Source: an uncultured Muribaculaceae bacterium
Lineage (GTDB): Bacteria; Bacteroidota; Bacteroidia; Bacteroidales; Muribaculaceae
Direction of reading: 5' to 3'
Assembly (NCBI GenBank): GCA_910579675.1
Contig: CAJTUF010000009.1
Span: forward strand, 33,575-97,574
Length of the DNA stretch: 64,000 bases
Part shown: one piece after another, positions 63,434 through 64,000 of the stretch
How positions within the stretch are numbered: position 1 is the stretch's first letter
How the letters are laid out: the number at the start of each line of letters is the position of its first letter
Position numbers and translations under genes: made by a program
Notes under the pieces: model-generated
Told to the model about the DNA's origin: nothing
The model's input: only the letters and a program-made list of their open reading frames with translations
Database searches by the model: none

Positions 63434-63441
63434 CAAAGATA
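63434..63441 (-). promoter_or_regulatory. -7 box TATCTTTG of the dipeptidase-cdd unit
   Basis: TATCTTTG on the minus strand, 79 bases upstream of the dipeptidase start. No TTTG at the standard distance. Confidence 0.5.
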
Positions 63442-63526
63442 ATCAAAATACTCCGACGCCACCCCCTTTTTCACAGATATTCACACATAAATTGTATAAT
63501 TGCACCCCGACCCATCCTACCCCTCA

Positions 63527-64000
63527 GTTGTGATTTGCATAATTTTTAGTACCTTTGCACCATAGCATCCAACATTTGATCAGATAATGAGTAATGACCA
63601 GGGTTGTGATTTGCTTAATTTTTAGTACCTTTGCACCATAGCATCCAACTCATCGTAGGTTTGAAGCGTCTGCGCGAGGTTGTGATTTGCTTTATTTTTA
63701 GTACCTTTGCACCATAGCATCCAACTCATCTCTCGACTTTATTTTGAGGTTGTCAGTTGTGATTTGCTTTATTTTTAGTACCTTTGCACCATAGCATCCA
63801 ACAAACGCGTGCGCGAATACGCCCGCAAGCGCGTTGTGATTTGCTTTATTTTTAGTACCTTTGCACCATTGCAATCCAACTGGCCGCAGATATGATCTGC
63901 CTATCGATATGTTGTGATTTGCTTTATTTTTAGTACCTTTGCTCCATAGCATCCAACGTTGCCTCCATAAGAGCGAATAGCCGGTAGGTTGTGATTTGCT
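63527..64000 (+). CRISPR. CRISPR array, 47-base repeats (type II-C-like), left end
   Basis: Six full repeats and the start of a seventh. Repeats start at 63527, 63603, 63679, 63756, 63833, 63911 and 63988, and begin GTTGTGATTTGC and end GCATCCAAC. They are 47 bases long (the fifth is 48, with an inserted A). Spacers are 29, 29, 30, 30, 30 and 30 bases and all different. Variants: repeats 1 and 2 have CATAA and CTTAA where later ones have CTTTA; the fifth reads CCATTGCAATCC; the sixth has GCTCC for GCACC. The length, spacer size and start GTTGTGATTTGC match arrays beside type II-C cas9 in Bacteroidales, so the sense strand of crRNA is plus. No cas gene, tracrRNA or leader is visible in the window. 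Confidence 0.95.

Noticed and set aside
63698..63952. An 84-codon minus-strand open frame
   Set aside because: It runs through CRISPR repeats and spacers and encodes a repeated peptide from the repeat sequence.
1..64000. tRNA, rRNA and prophage genes
   Set aside because: I scanned intergenic regions for tRNA T-arm and anticodon patterns and for phage or transposase motifs and found none I could support.

Overview
The window is chromosomal DNA from a member of the Bacteroidales, most probably of the Muribaculaceae type (GC-rich for the order). The evidence is: several promoters of the Bacteroidetes form TTTG-N20-TAnnTTTG; a SecA of more than 1100 residues with a Pro/Ala/Gln-rich linker; GLPGLI proteins; a PorV-like barrel; a TonB-dependent receptor with a carboxypeptidase-like N-terminal domain; and a CRISPR array with 47-base repeats of the kind seen beside type II-C cas9 in this phylum. 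No tRNA or rRNA gene was recognised.

Layout, left to right. 1-10.7 kb: a minus-strand block with a KefB-type antiporter (cut by the window edge), an MgtC-like membrane protein, a coiled-coil envelope protein, SecA, a phosphatase-fold protein that has lost its catalytic residues, a DUF4105 membrane protein and a Xaa-Pro aminopeptidase. 10.8-13.7 kb: a patch that looks acquired and decayed, with a remnant of a YhcG-like nuclease, a possible small RNA, a Crp/Fnr regulator lacking its DNA-binding half, and two overlapping GLPGLI proteins. 13.8-34.4 kb: mostly housekeeping genes: UvrA-like ATPase, trmB, Mrp/ApbC, ribE, a MATE pump, panB, metH, galE, yqeY, serS, a SpoU methyltransferase, a GNAT protein, an Ig-like lipoprotein, rex, and an FAH-like protein without metal ligands. 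34.5-36.2 kb: porV and ispF. 36.3-50.2 kb: two RND export systems arranged back to back. The minus-strand one is a metal-type CusB-CusA pair followed by a TonB-dependent receptor and a TolC protein; the plus-strand one is an AcrA-AcrB-OprM multidrug type. 51.6-56.9 kb: a broken pair of TPR regulators, a small beta-barrel protein, and a calcineurin phosphoesterase fused to a PQQ-type propeller. 56.9-61.1 kb: a complete glutamate acid-resistance module (gadB, glsA, gadC). 61.2-63.4 kb: cytidine deaminase and a C69 dipeptidase. 63.5 kb to the end: the start of a CRISPR array whose cas genes must lie outside the window.

Two features stand out. The first is a large GC-rich palindromic element of unknown nature, present as two tandem copies after metH and two tandem copies after the oprM-type gene. 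Its left and right halves mirror each other module by module around a perfect stem (18 to 21 bp) and end in inverted TTGTAGGG sequences. The second is that every CRISPR repeat carries an intact Bacteroidetes -7 box (TACCTTTG) with a -33-like GTTG 19 bases upstream, so each spacer may be transcribed from its own repeat.

The legible promoters and hairpin terminators (pepP, trmB, panB, metH, galE, the TonB receptor) allow several transcription units to be drawn directly. All functional assignments come from recognising motifs and family resemblance by eye; no database search was run.
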